DNA of 50,264 nucleotides from Albibeggiatoa sp964388965 (lineage in GTDB: Bacteria > Pseudomonadota > Gammaproteobacteria > Beggiatoales > Beggiatoaceae): NCBI GenBank assembly GCA_964388965.1, contig CAYMCP010000014.1, forward strand, positions 1 to 50,264. Direction: 5' to 3'. Both the position numbers and the translations under genes were made by a program. The notes beneath the pieces are model-generated. The model made no database searches, had not been told where the DNA came from, and saw only the letters and a program-made list of their open reading frames with translations. Positions 18,025 to 27,713 of this stretch are shown piece by piece. How positions within the stretch are numbered: position 1 is the first letter of the stretch; each line of letters opens with the position of its first letter.

Positions 18025-18272
18025 TGTTAAACCGTCCTTTGGTTATTTAAGCTTCACAGCATGAAATAATTTAATGCAAAAGGCAAGTGTAAAACCGATT
18101 TGATATTGTTAAATTTGAGATAAATTATTTTTGTTCCATTGAGATTACTGTAAAAATAACGGCTTTAATAATTGCAACTTATTAATTTACAATAGTTTAA
18201 TATCGAAAAGTATTTTTACAGTCTCCAGCGTATTGGAACGAGAGTAATATAATAACAGCATATTAAACCAAA

Positions 18273-20690
18273 TCAAAAAGATGGGGTAAAAATAATATTT
18301 GATTCTGATACAGGCGGATCAATTGTTTTATTGATTTCCTCGTCAACTTTCTCGTCAACAACTTCGCTAGTTACCTCACCCGTTTGCTGAGTAAGTTCTA
18401 ATTGCTCCTGCAAATGCAACAGAGTTAAATGAGTTGGAAACAATTTTAAACCTTTATTAACCCAAAAAGTTGCCTGAGTAAAATTCTGCTGCTTAAAGTA
18501 TTGATATACAAGCTTTTCATAAATCGTAGCAAGCCGTTGTAAGCCTTGCAAAGCGGCTGCATGATTTTCCTGTTGTCGCAATATAGTTTGATACGTTTTA
18601 TAAGCTAATTCATACTGTTGGCGACGAATATACTGTTGTGCTTGGTTTAATAATGGCGTAATTTCATCTTTCAAAATATCTGATTTTGGCGTAATCGTTA
18701 CATTTTGTTCAACAACGTGCAATTTTTCCAATTTTACTTGCAAACTAAGTAAGCCACTGTGGTTTGGCACCACTTGCAAGCCTTTTTTGATAAAATCTAA
18801 ACTTTTTTGTAGATTCTGCTCGGATTGGGCTAATTTAACATAAGCATCTGCAATTTTTGCAAATCCCGCTAAAGCTTGTGGATGATTCGGTACAATTTCT
18901 AATAATTGCTGATAAGTTAAATAAGCATTATTTTGATTAGGCTCAGTTAAATACAAAGATTGTAATTGTTGCTGCGCTTTATCTAATAGTATGCTGATTT
19001 TAAATTCTTTTTCCTGCTCAGTTGATAACTTTTCCCGCAATGAGAGTAATTGATTGTGTTGCGGAAATAAACTTAAAGCTTTTTTAATAATTTCTAATCG
19101 TTGTTGTAAATTGATATTATCATCTTGCGCTTGATTTAAATAATATTGTGTAATTTTTTGTAAACCCTGTATTGCATCTAATTGATTAGATTGTAGATTT
19201 AGCACTGATTGATACGTTACATACGCCGCTTGATACTTTTCATTATCAATATTTTGCTGTGCCTGTTGCAATAAAGTAGTAATTTGTTTATTTAATGCCT
19301 GTAGTTGCTGTTGCTGAACGACTTGTTGCTGTAATTTTAATAAATTCTGCTGTTGTGGAAATAATCCTAAACCTTCATCAATATAATATATTGCTTGTTC
19401 AAGCTGTTGATTATACAAAGTTTGTTGTACTTGCTGTATATAATAATCCATAATTTGCTGCAAAGCTTGCCGGGCTTGTTGATTGTTAGCGTCATAATTT
19501 AAAATTTTACTATAAATTTCAGTTGCTAATAACATATTTTGTTGTTGTAAATAGTGTGCTGCCTGTTGCTGTAAACGTTTGATTTCATTGAATTGAAAAA
19601 AATGACTTTGCTGTGTGATTAAAACAAATAATGTCAGTAAAATAATAGCTAAAATAACTGTTTTTTTAGAAAAACGCGCTTTTGTCTCTGGATTTAAAAT
19701 AATTTCTTCTGGGATAGCTTCTCCAAATAAACTGGCACGAAACGTAGCAATAGATTGAAAACGTTGTTTAGCTTCAATATTTAATGCGCGATCAATGCTA
19801 TTAATTATAGAATCTGGAATATTTGCATTAGGTATATCTCTGAGTGAAGTTAAATTATCGTCATAAAAACGATCCGTTGCAGCCGGTGGTAAATTACCGA
19901 CTAACATGACATACATTAATGCACCGCAAGCGTAAATATCTGTCCAAGCACCAATTTTACCTTTACCCGAATATTGCTCAATTGGTGAATAACCATGTTT
20001 TAATACTAAATCCAAGCTACGGCTGTTTTCACCGACAATATGTCGTGCCGCGCCAAAGTCAATTAAAATTGGTGTGTTATTAGTTAAAATAAAAATATTA
20101 TGTGGTGAAATATCACGATGATAAATATTTGCTGTGTGGACTTCTGCAAGCGCGTCTAAAATGGGTAGCATGATGTCTAAGGTTTGTTTTACGGTCAGTC
20201 TACCATTTGATTCCATCAATAAATCAATTAAGCTCTGTCCCTCTAAATAGTCCATGACCATATAACCTGTTTGATTTTCTTCAAAAAAGTTGTGTACATG
20301 TACAATGTTTGGATGATCAAATTTTGCTAAATTACGCGCTTCATGCAAAAAAGAGTTTAAACCTTGTAAAAATGCAGTTTCTTGTTGTTTAATCGGCAAT
20401 ACTTTTGCGCTGATAAAATCGCGTGTCGCCAGCGCTGTAGGCATATATTCCTTAATCGCCACCCGTTTTTGTAACCAAATATCTAAGCCAATATAGGTGA
20501 TGCCAAATCCACCTTGTCCAATGCTTTTACCGATAATATATTGCTCTTGCAACAACGTATGTGGTTTTAAATATAAGGGATGTGGCTTGTAATGCCGTGT
20601 ATCTTGTCCACAATGCAGGCAGGTATGCTGATTTTGTAAGGTCTGCATACAGTGAATACATAATTTATGGGGTGAAAGTTGAGGATTCAT
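18273..20690 (-). CDS. Ser/Thr protein kinase with TPR-like C-terminal region
   Basis: A membrane-anchored kinase. Numbering from the ATG at 20735 (15 residues longer): zinc-ribbon CIHC...CLHC at 26-42; kinase domain from about 66 with the Gly loop IGQGGFGITY, Lys95 (VAIKEY), HRDISPHN (Asp208, Asn213) and DFGAARH (Asp226); membrane segment 358-375. The remaining 430 residues are Gln-rich helical repeats of TPR character, most likely outside the membrane, in which YLNQAQ/LFPQH/LLSLREKL-like units recur about every 110 residues. All catalytic residues are present, so it should be active. The start at 20690 (MNPQLSPHKLC) places the zinc ribbon first; neither start has a good RBS. Its substrate is unknown, and no neighbouring phosphatase or FHA gene is seen. 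Confidence 0.88.
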   Translation of the reverse strand: MNPQLSPHKLCIHCMQTLQNQHTCLHCGQDTRHYKPHPLYLKPHTLLQEQYIIGKSIGQGGFGITYIGLDIWLQKRVAIKEYMPTALATRDFISAKVLPIKQQETAFLQGLNSFLHEARNLAKFDHPNIVHVHNFFEENQTGYMVMDYLEGQSLIDLLMESNGRLTVKQTLDIMLPILDALAEVHTANIYHRDISPHNIFILTNNTPILIDFGAARHIVGENSRSLDLVLKHGYSPIEQYSGKGKIGAWTDIYACGALMYVMLVGNLPPAATDRFYDDNLTSLRDIPNANIPDSIINSIDRALNIEAKQRFQSIATFRASLFGEAIPEEIILNPETKARFSKKTVILAIILLTLFVLITQQSHFFQFNEIKRLQQQAAHYLQQQNMLLATEIYSKILNYDANNQQARQALQQIMDYYIQQVQQTLYNQQLEQAIYYIDEGLGLFPQQQNLLKLQQQVVQQQQLQALNKQITTLLQQAQQNIDNEKYQAAYVTYQSVLNLQSNQLDAIQGLQKITQYYLNQAQDDNINLQQRLEIIKKALSLFPQHNQLLSLREKLSTEQEKEFKISILLDKAQQQLQSLYLTEPNQNNAYLTYQQLLEIVPNHPQALAGFAKIADAYVKLAQSEQNLQKSLDFIKKGLQVVPNHSGLLSLQVKLEKLHVVEQNVTITPKSDILKDEITPLLNQAQQYIRRQQYELAYKTYQTILRQQENHAAALQGLQRLATIYEKLVYQYFKQQNFTQATFWVNKGLKLFPTHLTLLHLQEQLELTQQTGEVTSEVVDEKVDEEINKTIDPPVSESNIIFTPSF

Positions 20691-20735
20691 CAATTCGCGG
20701 CTGAAAATAACTGCATAATGATAACTATAACACAT

Positions 20736-21082
20736 CTTACAAGGGTGTGTTTTGTTCTGTTAAAAGGCAATATTTTACAAATAGTTAAATTTTAAACTGG
20801 TTTTGTGGCAAATTTTCTATATCGCTGTAGTGAAAATGTTACAATTTAATCACTTTAGGAGTTACGCAGTTCATACGAAAATTTTACTCTATATTTGCAA
20901 TTCACAATAAATCAGGACGCAGAGCGTCCTTGCTGCTTCCCAACGGAGACCATTGGGACGAGGAACGAGGAAACGAGGAATGCTTTAACTACGTAACGCC
21001 TACACTTTTTAAAAATTTTAAAATAATTCATTCTACACAGTACGTGGAACGAGTCAAATAATTCAAAACCATCCGATTTTTT
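20736..21082. repeat. intergenic gap with several variable-stem hairpins
   Basis: 347 bases without a gene upstream of hypE. They hold AGGACGC-AGA-GCGTCCT (20914-20930), TCCCAA...TTGGGA (20938-20958), a run of CGAGGAA units at 20959-20980, and ATTCTAC...GTGGAACGAG (21029-21052). Each has a short loop and its own stem, as in the copies at 30977-31080. Confidence 0.6.
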
Positions 21083-22087
21083 ATGATACAAGACACCCAT
21101 ATTTCACTTGCGCACGGTAACGGTGGACGTTTAATGCGTGAGCTGATTGAAGATTTATTTGCCAAATACTTGCAACATCCTCAATTGAATATCCAAACTG
21201 ATGCCGCAATTTTAAGTTGGGGTGCGGATAATATCGTTATAAGTACCGACGGTTTTACGGTGCAGCCGTTGGAATTTCCTAATAGCAATATCGGTGCATT
21301 GGCAGTACATGGCACTTGTAATGATTTGGCAGTATCAGGTGCAACACCTTATTATTTAAGCTTAAATGTTTTTCTTGAAGAAGGATTTGAAATTGCGAAG
21401 TTAGAGCGCATTATCCAAAGTTTGGCGCAGGCGGCACAGGAAATTGATGTAGCAGTCGTTGCAGGTGATACTAAAGTTGTGCAACGTGGTCAAGGTGGTG
21501 GTTTATATTTAGCGACAACGGGCATTGGTGTAAAAGCATCGACACAACAACTAGGTTTACAACAAATTCAGGCAACTGATGCCATTTTAGTCAGCGGTAC
21601 AGTGGGAAATCATGGTACTGCTGTGATATTAGCGCGAGAACAATTTGGTTTACGTGGTGAATTAGCTTCGGACGCGGCGCATGTACTGCCTTTGACTCAA
21701 GCTTTATTACCATTATCTGGTCTGCGTTTTATGCGTGATCCAACGCGCGGCGGTTTAGCTACGGTTGCACATGAAATCGCTCAAGCAACCGGTTTTTGTG
21801 TGCGTTTACAACAACAGCAGATTCCGATTGCAGACCCTGTGCAAGCAATATGTGATATGTTAGGTTATGATCCGTTGTATTTAGCTTGTGAAGGGCGTGT
21901 TGTAGCGGTTATTGCGCAAGAACAAGCGCAGCAAGCATTACAAATTTGGCGTGATTTAGGGCAATGTGATGCACAAATCATTGGACAAATTGCAATCGGT
22001 AAACCACGAGTGATTTTACAAACTGCGTTAGGCGGTGAACGTTTGCTTGACGAATTGGAAGACGACCCGTTACCACGTATCTGTTAA
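21083..22087 (+). CDS. hypE: hydrogenase expression/formation protein HypE
   Basis: A 334-residue maturation factor that makes the thiocyanate precursor of the cyanide ligands of the NiFe site. The N-terminal SLAHGNGG and TDAAILSW regions and GGLATVAHEIAQ are family blocks. The C-terminus ends PLPRIC, whose terminal Cys is the carbamoylation site taken from HypF. All required parts are present. No hypF, hypC, hypD or hypA is in the window. The upstream region holds hairpin repeats; pyrD follows after 46 bases. Confidence 0.95.
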   Translation: MIQDTHISLAHGNGGRLMRELIEDLFAKYLQHPQLNIQTDAAILSWGADNIVISTDGFTVQPLEFPNSNIGALAVHGTCNDLAVSGATPYYLSLNVFLEEGFEIAKLERIIQSLAQAAQEIDVAVVAGDTKVVQRGQGGGLYLATTGIGVKASTQQLGLQQIQATDAILVSGTVGNHGTAVILAREQFGLRGELASDAAHVLPLTQALLPLSGLRFMRDPTRGGLATVAHEIAQATGFCVRLQQQQIPIADPVQAICDMLGYDPLYLACEGRVVAVIAQEQAQQALQIWRDLGQCDAQIIGQIAIGKPRVILQTALGGERLLDELEDDPLPRIC

Positions 22088-22133
22088 ACTTAGTAATCAT
22101 TTTCAATTAAACCTAAAATACACTTAAAATACT

Positions 22134-23153
22134 ATGTTATATCCCATCGTTCGACCATTGTTATTCACACTTAATCCAGAAAAAGCCCACAATTTAACGC
22201 TATTAGCATTAAATAACCAGTGGGGTGCGGGCATTACACGTTTAATGATAGGTAAGGTGCCAAGTAAGCCTTGTACGGTAATGGGTATGGATTTCCCTAA
22301 TCCAGTTGGTTTAGCGGCAGGTATGGATAAAAATGCTTCACATATTAATGGATTATCTCATTTAGGATTTGGTTTTATCGAAGTTGGTACAATCACTCCG
22401 CGACCGCAACAAGGCAATCCTAAACCACGTTTATTTCGTATTCCGCAGACTAAAGGTATTATTAATCGTATGGGTTTTAATAATTTAGGGGTGGATAAGC
22501 TGATCGCTAATCTACAACAAGCAAATTATCAGGGTATTTTGGGGATTAATCTGGGTAAAAATGCGACGACACCATTAGAAAATGCTTTAGATGATTACAT
22601 CATGGGCTTACTTAAAGTATATCCGTATGCAGATTATTTAGTTATTAATATTTCTTCACCTAATACTAAGGATTTACGTCAATTACAACACGGTGACGAA
22701 TTAGACAATCTATTATGTGGTTTAAAACAAGCTCATGAGCAAGCCTGTCAACAATATGGTAGATATGTGCCGTTAGCAGTAAAAATTTCGCCAGATATGG
22801 ATAATGAATCATTAAAAATAATCGCGGATAAATTATTAAAATACAAAATTGATGCTGTGATTGCAACAAATACAACAATTGCGCGGGAAAAGGTAATCCG
22901 ATACAAATACGGCGAGGAAGAAGGTGGTTTAAGTGGTGCGCCATTAACCGAACAAGCAACGCAAATCGTTTGGCAATTAAAACAATTATTGCAAAATGAT
23001 ATACCAATTATTGCTACAGGTGGCATTATGACTCCAAACGATGCAAAAGAAAAATTACAAGCCGGCGCAAGTTTAGTGCAAGTGTATTCTGGTTTGATTT
23101 ATTATGGTCCGACTTTAGTGCGTGATATAGTGCGGGAGCTTTGCACGGAATAG
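22134..23153 (+). CDS. pyrD: dihydroorotate dehydrogenase (quinone), class 2
   Basis: Oxidises dihydroorotate to orotate in pyrimidine synthesis and passes electrons to membrane quinone. The protein is 339 residues with the N-terminal membrane-associating helix (YPIVRPLLFTLNPEKAHNL), then NPVGLAAGMDKN, FIEVGTITPRPQ, INRMGFNN, NISSPNTKDLR (Ser as catalytic base) and IIATGGIMTPNDA. The length and N-terminal helix set it apart from the class 1 enzymes. Two tRNA genes on the opposite strand follow. Confidence 0.96.
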   Translation: MLYPIVRPLLFTLNPEKAHNLTLLALNNQWGAGITRLMIGKVPSKPCTVMGMDFPNPVGLAAGMDKNASHINGLSHLGFGFIEVGTITPRPQQGNPKPRLFRIPQTKGIINRMGFNNLGVDKLIANLQQANYQGILGINLGKNATTPLENALDDYIMGLLKVYPYADYLVINISSPNTKDLRQLQHGDELDNLLCGLKQAHEQACQQYGRYVPLAVKISPDMDNESLKIIADKLLKYKIDAVIATNTTIAREKVIRYKYGEEEGGLSGAPLTEQATQIVWQLKQLLQNDIPIIATGGIMTPNDAKEKLQAGASLVQVYSGLIYYGPTLVRDIVRELCTE

Positions 23154-23226
23154 CTGTAATAACGCTAAAATTTCAATAAGAACAATTCGCTATAAAAATA
23201 GAGAAGATTCAGAGAAAGGAAAGAAT

Positions 23227-23303
23227 TGGCGCGCTTGGGAGGATTCGAACCCCCGACCCCTTGGTTCGTAGCCAAGTACTCTATCCAACTGAGCTACAAG
23301 CGC
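23227..23303 (-). tRNA. tRNA-Arg(ACG)
   Basis: On the minus strand a full cloverleaf can be drawn. The acceptor GCGCTTG pairs with CAAGCGC, followed by G and an encoded CCA (23227-23229). The anticodon stem is CTTGG/CCAAG with loop CTACGAA (anticodon ACG), and the T arm carries GGTTCGAATCC. The length is 77 bases. Confidence 0.95.
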
Positions 23304-23315
23304 GTTACTTTTTAA

Positions 23316-23406
23316 TGGCGGAGAAGGAGGGATTCGAACCCTCGGTACCAGTAGTAGGTACGGCTCCTTAGCAGGGAGCTGGTTTCAGCCACTCACCCAC
23401 CTCTCC
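23316..23406 (-). tRNA. tRNA-Ser(GCU)
   Basis: On the minus strand the acceptor GGAGAGG pairs with CTTCTCC, then G and an encoded CCA (23316-23318). The anticodon stem is GCTCC/GGAGC with loop CTGCTAA (anticodon GCT), followed by the long variable arm of class II tRNAs (TACC...GGTA). It lies 12 bases from tRNA-Arg and is probably co-transcribed. Confidence 0.95.
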
Positions 23407-23553
23407 AAAAGAAGTGCGAATTTTAACGAGCTTGTTAAAAAAATGCAAGTTATTTTTGCTCATCACTTTACTAAAAACATTTTTTACCATTTTTTAAATG
23501 GCAGCCATTTGCAAAAATTTATAAATCCAGTCAGATATATCGCTCAGAGCTAA

Positions 23554-24285
23554 TTAGATAAATTCACTTCCGTTAAATCTATAGCCAATCCATTGTTCTT
23601 CAATGATATATTCTGGATCATCTGGATCAGTTTCCAATTTTTCTTTTAGCTTTTTGATGGTATAAGCTAAACGTTTTTCTTCGCGTTTTGATAGGTGTAA
23701 GCGTTTTAACAAACAAGATGAAATGATAATATTTCCCGCCTCACGCATCAAAATATGCAAAACTTTAGTCTCTAAAGCCGATAACGAAATACTTTGACCG
23801 CATTTAACAATTCGTTGATGACCAAAATCAATACTTAAATTTTCATCAACAACGATTTGAGCCGTCAGCGGGTAAGCATAATATCCAAATTTTTGTAAAA
23901 TTCTTTGTACACGCGCAATCAATTCTAAAGGTTTAAATGGTTTTGTCATTATATCATCAGAAATTTGTTCTAAACGATGATTTTGCTCATTTTGTATACC
24001 TTTTTGCATTAAGCTAATCACTGGTAAATCAGTAAATTGCTTAATTTTGATACAAAATTCATAACCTTGTACTTCTGGCGTATCTAAATCTACAACAGCT
24101 AAGTGAGGTAAACCATAAGTCTTAATTAAATCAAACGCTTGTTTTTGATCATTGGCTATAAAAATCTCATAGCCTAAATAATTTAATCTATTACTTATGG
24201 ACTGTACACGTAAAGATTCACCTTCTAATACTAAAACGCGATATTTTTGTTTTATGCAGCAACTTTTCTCTTTAAGTGGAGACAT
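23554..24285 (-). CDS. OmpR-like response regulator with altered acidic pocket
   Basis: A 243-residue two-domain regulator. The receiver (about 15-130) has the phosphate-accepting Asp66 (VVDLDTPE) and a Lys in MTKPFKP, but the usual acidic pair after the first beta strand reads LEGES, so only one acidic residue is kept. The C-terminal winged helix (about 145-240) shows LSALETKVLHILM, the recognition helix region and WIGYRFNG, the OmpR/PhoB type. No histidine kinase is adjacent, so it is an orphan regulator here. The altered pocket may weaken Mg2+ binding and phosphorylation. Confidence 0.85.
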   Translation of the reverse strand: MSPLKEKSCCIKQKYRVLVLEGESLRVQSISNRLNYLGYEIFIANDQKQAFDLIKTYGLPHLAVVDLDTPEVQGYEFCIKIKQFTDLPVISLMQKGIQNEQNHRLEQISDDIMTKPFKPLELIARVQRILQKFGYYAYPLTAQIVVDENLSIDFGHQRIVKCGQSISLSALETKVLHILMREAGNIIISSCLLKRLHLSKREEKRLAYTIKKLKEKLETDPDDPEYIIEEQWIGYRFNGSEFI

Positions 24286-24682
24286 TATTTTTTACTACTT
24301 TTTGTTTATGATTTATTTCCCTAAGTCAAAATTTGTACCACTTAATATATTTTAAGTTTATTCAATAAGTTATTTATAAATATTAGAATTTTAGTTTTTG
24401 TACCGTGAAAAATAAGTACAATGTTAGAAAGTAAGATAAAAGAAAAATAGTGGCGTGTCCCAAGCATTGCGTCAAGTTTGTTGAACATAAAGGTACCCTG
24501 TCGAATGACGACGCAGAACATGGTCACAATTTCAATTTTTTGACAGATTTATCGTCCTAATTTAAACAGAATTTAAAAAAACACTCAGTACAAATCAGTT
24601 GTTCACACGCTAATAAGCTTGTAAAGTCATTCTTAGTTCGGTGTATAATCTGTCAAAATTTTACTAAATTAGAGGATATAAG
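24286..24682. repeat. gap with a hairpin-repeat copy
   Basis: 397 bases between divergent genes with no supported gene. At 24505-24527 the words ATGACGACGCAGAACATGGTCAC resemble the repeat at 6263-6285 with substitutions. The rest is AT-rich upstream sequence of the YciK-like gene. Confidence 0.5.
24619..24649 (+). promoter_or_regulatory. candidate promoter of the YciK-like gene
   Basis: TATAAT at 24644-24649 lies 33 bases before the ATG. TTGTAA at 24619-24624 is a possible -35, with a long 19-base spacer. The -10 is the firmer part. GAGGATATAAG provides the RBS. Confidence 0.5.
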
Positions 24683-25420
24683 ATGGATTACAAACCGCAT
24701 GATAGTCTGTTGCAAGATAAAATTATTTTAGTCACGGGTGCAGGTAGTGGTATCGGACGCGCGGCTGCGAAAGCATTTGCTGAATATGGTGCAACAGTGG
24801 TGTTATTAGGACGGACAACTAAAAAATTAGAAAGCGTATACGATGAAATTGAACAAGCAGGTTTGCCACAGCCTGCAATTTACCCAATGAATCTTGAAGG
24901 CGCGAGTCCTAAAGATTATGAAGATTTAGCCGAAATTTTGGAAAAAGAATTTAATCACTTAGATGGCTTATTACACAATGCTTCGTTACTGGGCTTATTA
25001 ACGCCAATTGCACAATACGATGTTAATTTGTGGCATCAGGTGATGCAAGTCAATTTAAATGCCCCTTTTATGCTAACTCAAGCTTGTTTGCCCTTGCTAA
25101 AACAATCAAAAAGTGCTTCTATCGTATTTACCTCATCGAGTGTAGGACGTAAAGGGCGCGCTTATTGGGGAGCATATTCAGTATCAAAATTTGGCAACGA
25201 AGGGTTGATGCAAGTTTTAGCTGATGAATTGGAACATACCCATATTCGTGTTAATAGTATCGATCCCGGAAAAGTGCGAACCGCAATGCGTGCTGCCGCT
25301 TATCCAGCCGAAGACCCCAATACTTTGAAAACGCCAGAAGAAATTATGTCAGTGTACTTATACTTGTTTGGTGAGGATAGTAAAGGGATCACTGGACAAG
25401 CATTTAGTGCACAAATCTAA
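24683..25420 (+). CDS. yciK: YciK-like short-chain dehydrogenase/reductase
   Basis: A 245-residue NAD(P)-dependent oxidoreductase. The cofactor loop TGAGSGIG is at 18-25, the NAS motif in LDGLLHNASLLG, the catalytic Ser in FTSSSVGRKGR and the Tyr-Lys pair in YSVSKFG. The tail (DPGKVRTAMRAAAYPAEDPN) is characteristic of the YciK subgroup of gammaproteobacteria, whose substrate is unknown. It is transcribed alone from the TATAAT promoter upstream. Confidence 0.9.
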   Translation: MDYKPHDSLLQDKIILVTGAGSGIGRAAAKAFAEYGATVVLLGRTTKKLESVYDEIEQAGLPQPAIYPMNLEGASPKDYEDLAEILEKEFNHLDGLLHNASLLGLLTPIAQYDVNLWHQVMQVNLNAPFMLTQACLPLLKQSKSASIVFTSSSVGRKGRAYWGAYSVSKFGNEGLMQVLADELEHTHIRVNSIDPGKVRTAMRAAAYPAEDPNTLKTPEEIMSVYLYLFGEDSKGITGQAFSAQI

Positions 25421-25622
25421 AAATTAATTAAAATCACATGACTTTTGACGCACTGGCTTGTAAAATGTGTGTTAGGTTTTCCAAACAAAGCTGTCATAAA
25501 ATTTGAATAGTGTATAGGTTATGTAAATAGGGCTTTTATGTTAAAGTCTTGCACTCTGCTAAACCTTATTTGGATTTAAGAGCAACCTGTTCACAACCTC
25601 TTGCTATTCGTTGGACGTTAAT

Positions 25623-26714
25623 ATGAAGATAACTGCTATCGGTGTCAACGCAGCCTTTTCCACAGGTGTATTTAAGGAAGTCATCTCCACAGAAGATGCC
25701 TTACGATTGATGTTAGAGCTTGCACGCTCTCCAAAGTTTAAAGATTTATCGGAAGAAGAATTATTAACTCACATCAAGCAGTATGCACAACGTTTGTATG
25801 AGCCTAAATGGCAATCTAATTTCTTAATTGAATTTGATATGCCAAGCAAACGCGGTAATGGTCCTTATCGTTTGCTATTAGATGTCGGTGGCGATGTGCG
25901 TCATGCGTTGAAAGCACTTAGCTTATCTTCTAGTGATATTGACGGTATTTACATTTCACACCCGCATAATGACCATATTGGTGGGGTTGAGTATATGGCG
26001 TTAACAACTTTGTTTAATCCGTTCTATACTAAGGAAAAAAAACAGTGGTTGGGTAATCAATTCATCGCCGATAAATTATTTTTAGAATATACCACTTGGC
26101 CAAATCCACCTAAAAATACTAAACCTGATTTGTTTATTCACCGTAAAGTATTAGAACCATTAACGCGCGCAGTCAGTCCGGGACTGGATACGGTACAAGG
26201 TGTGCCTGATGTTTGTTTAGAAACTTATTTTGATTTACATCTGGTCGGTAAGCAAGAAAGTGGTAAAACGATTACGCATGTATTTCAAGATGGTGATGAA
26301 ACATGGACAATGAAACCTGTATTTGCGATGCACGTTATTTCCAGTTCTGAAGAAATGCCTAGTTATGGGATTAATTTTGAATATTCTGCTGGTTACAATG
26401 TACTCATGCCGACGGATATTCAGTTTATGATTCCGCAACAACTAGATGCGCATTATCGCAAAGCTGATTGTATTTATATGGATTGCGAAACCAGTCCGTT
26501 TGCCTCTGGCGTTCATCCACACGTTACTGATTTAGTAAAAAATCTTTCGCCTGAAATCCAGAAAAAGTGCCTACTTTACCATTATGATGCCTATCCAGAT
26601 GTACCAAATGGTATATTTAAGGGTATTTTAAAAGCAGGCGACGCGCATACTTATCCACCAGAAGGTTTTGAGCCTAAGTATCAATGTGGTAGTGACAATA
26701 GCGAAACGGCTTAG
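25623..26714 (+). CDS. metallo-beta-lactamase-fold hydrolase
   Basis: A 363-residue enzyme with the metal motif SHPHNDHIGG (HxHxDH), a downstream His in FAMHV, an Asp in MDCET and a His in LLYHYDAYPD, so two metals can be bound. An N-terminal segment of about 75 residues (AFSTGVFKEVISTEDA) precedes the fold. The layout suggests a phosphodiesterase or hydrolase of the lactonase/PDE type rather than a beta-lactamase, and the substrate cannot be stated. I prefer the ATG at 25623 over the TTG four codons upstream. It stands alone, divergent in orientation from folK. Confidence 0.85.
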   Translation: MKITAIGVNAAFSTGVFKEVISTEDALRLMLELARSPKFKDLSEEELLTHIKQYAQRLYEPKWQSNFLIEFDMPSKRGNGPYRLLLDVGGDVRHALKALSLSSSDIDGIYISHPHNDHIGGVEYMALTTLFNPFYTKEKKQWLGNQFIADKLFLEYTTWPNPPKNTKPDLFIHRKVLEPLTRAVSPGLDTVQGVPDVCLETYFDLHLVGKQESGKTITHVFQDGDETWTMKPVFAMHVISSSEEMPSYGINFEYSAGYNVLMPTDIQFMIPQQLDAHYRKADCIYMDCETSPFASGVHPHVTDLVKNLSPEIQKKCLLYHYDAYPDVPNGIFKGILKAGDAHTYPPEGFEPKYQCGSDNSETA

Positions 26715-26809
26715 GAATAGAAATCTAACAACTCAAAGGTATGAAATTTATGCTACATGAGCAAGACAAGTTTTATGTTATCTTGAGATATAGGTATGTT
26801 TTGATTTTC

Positions 26810-27298
26810 CTAATTCAGCGCGAAATCGATAATCCACAGCGGTTGTTTTTTATCGTAGGTTTGCCATAAATCTTGATAGGTTTTATTTAATTGAGGATGG
26901 ACAGCATCTGGTGCAATTTCAGCCAGCGGTTGTAGCACAAAAGCGTATTTCTCAATCTCACTACGTGGGATGTTCAACGATTCATCTTTTATCACCCAAT
27001 CATCATACAGCAATAAATCTAAATCTAGGGTACGTGCTGAATATTTTGCTGCATTGCGTTGTCGGGCGTTGTCGTGCTCAATTTGACGTAAGGTTTCGTG
27101 AATTTGTTGCGGCGTATCCTCAGTTTGCGCACCAACAACTAAATTATAAAAATTATTTCCTTCAAACCCAACCGCCTCACTTTCGTATACGGATGAAATT
27201 TGCAATTGTCCATATCGCTGACGCAGTGCTTGAATACTGTTTTTAATATATTTTTCAGGTTCGATATTACTACCAATACTGATATAAATTTGAGCCAT
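26810..27298 (-). CDS. folK: 2-amino-4-hydroxy-6-hydroxymethyldihydropteridine diphosphokinase
   Basis: Transfers pyrophosphate from ATP to the pterin in folate synthesis. With the start MAQIYISIGSN the protein is 162 residues, the normal family length. IGSNIEPEKYI, SSVYESEA, FYNLVVGAQT, RTLDLDLLLYDD (the metal-binding DLDLL) and IPRSEIEKYAFVLQPL are family blocks. A longer frame adds 29 unrelated residues inside folB and is rejected. The ATG overlaps the folB stop (TAATG), so the two are coupled. Confidence 0.95.
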   Translation of the reverse strand: MAQIYISIGSNIEPEKYIKNSIQALRQRYGQLQISSVYESEAVGFEGNNFYNLVVGAQTEDTPQQIHETLRQIEHDNARQRNAAKYSARTLDLDLLLYDDWVIKDESLNIPRSEIEKYAFVLQPLAEIAPDAVHPQLNKTYQDLWQTYDKKQPLWIIDFALN

Positions 27299-27654
27299 TA
27301 AGGTTTTATTCCTCTTTCGATAATAATTCCAACATCGCTGGCACCGCGCAATGCCCCTCGTTTGTTCAATTGTACTTTTACCCAACTAACTGAAAATTCA
27401 GTTAAAATAATCTCCGCAACACGTTCTATCAAAGTCTCGATCAGTTGAAAATGACTTTTACTGATAAATTCGATTAAACGTTTTGCAACCGCTTTATAAT
27501 TAAGTGTATATTCAATATCATCTGTTTCCGCTGCGGGTCGAATATCGGTTGCCATTTCAATGTCAAATATAACAGTTTGTTTGATCTGTCGTTCCCAACC
27601 GTAAATACCAATCACGGTATCAACTTTTAATTCTCGAATATAAATAATATCCAT
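27298..27654 (-). CDS. folB: dihydroneopterin aldolase
   Basis: Converts dihydroneopterin to hydroxymethyldihydropterin, the step before FolK. The protein is 118 residues. VDTVIGIYGWERQIKQTVIFDIEM, DIEYTLNYKAV, IETLIERVAEIIL and KRGALRGASDVGI are the family pattern, including the catalytic Tyr and Lys. It is the first gene of the folB-folK pair. Confidence 0.95.
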   Translation of the reverse strand: MDIIYIRELKVDTVIGIYGWERQIKQTVIFDIEMATDIRPAAETDDIEYTLNYKAVAKRLIEFISKSHFQLIETLIERVAEIILTEFSVSWVKVQLNKRGALRGASDVGIIIERGIKP

Positions 27655-27713
27655 AAATTTACCTATAAAAAATACGATTACCCATTACAAGTGTGCAAAA
27701 CTTATTCTGCTCG

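Noticed and set aside
24342..24527. Minus-strand 61-codon frame between the response regulator and the YciK-like gene
   Set aside because: Hydrophobic and Ile/Asn-rich as expected for AT-rich noncoding sequence; overlaps a hairpin-repeat copy.
27299..27385. N-terminal extension of folK
   Set aside because: It lies inside folB and has no family similarity; the TAATG overlap at 27296-27300 gives the normal start.
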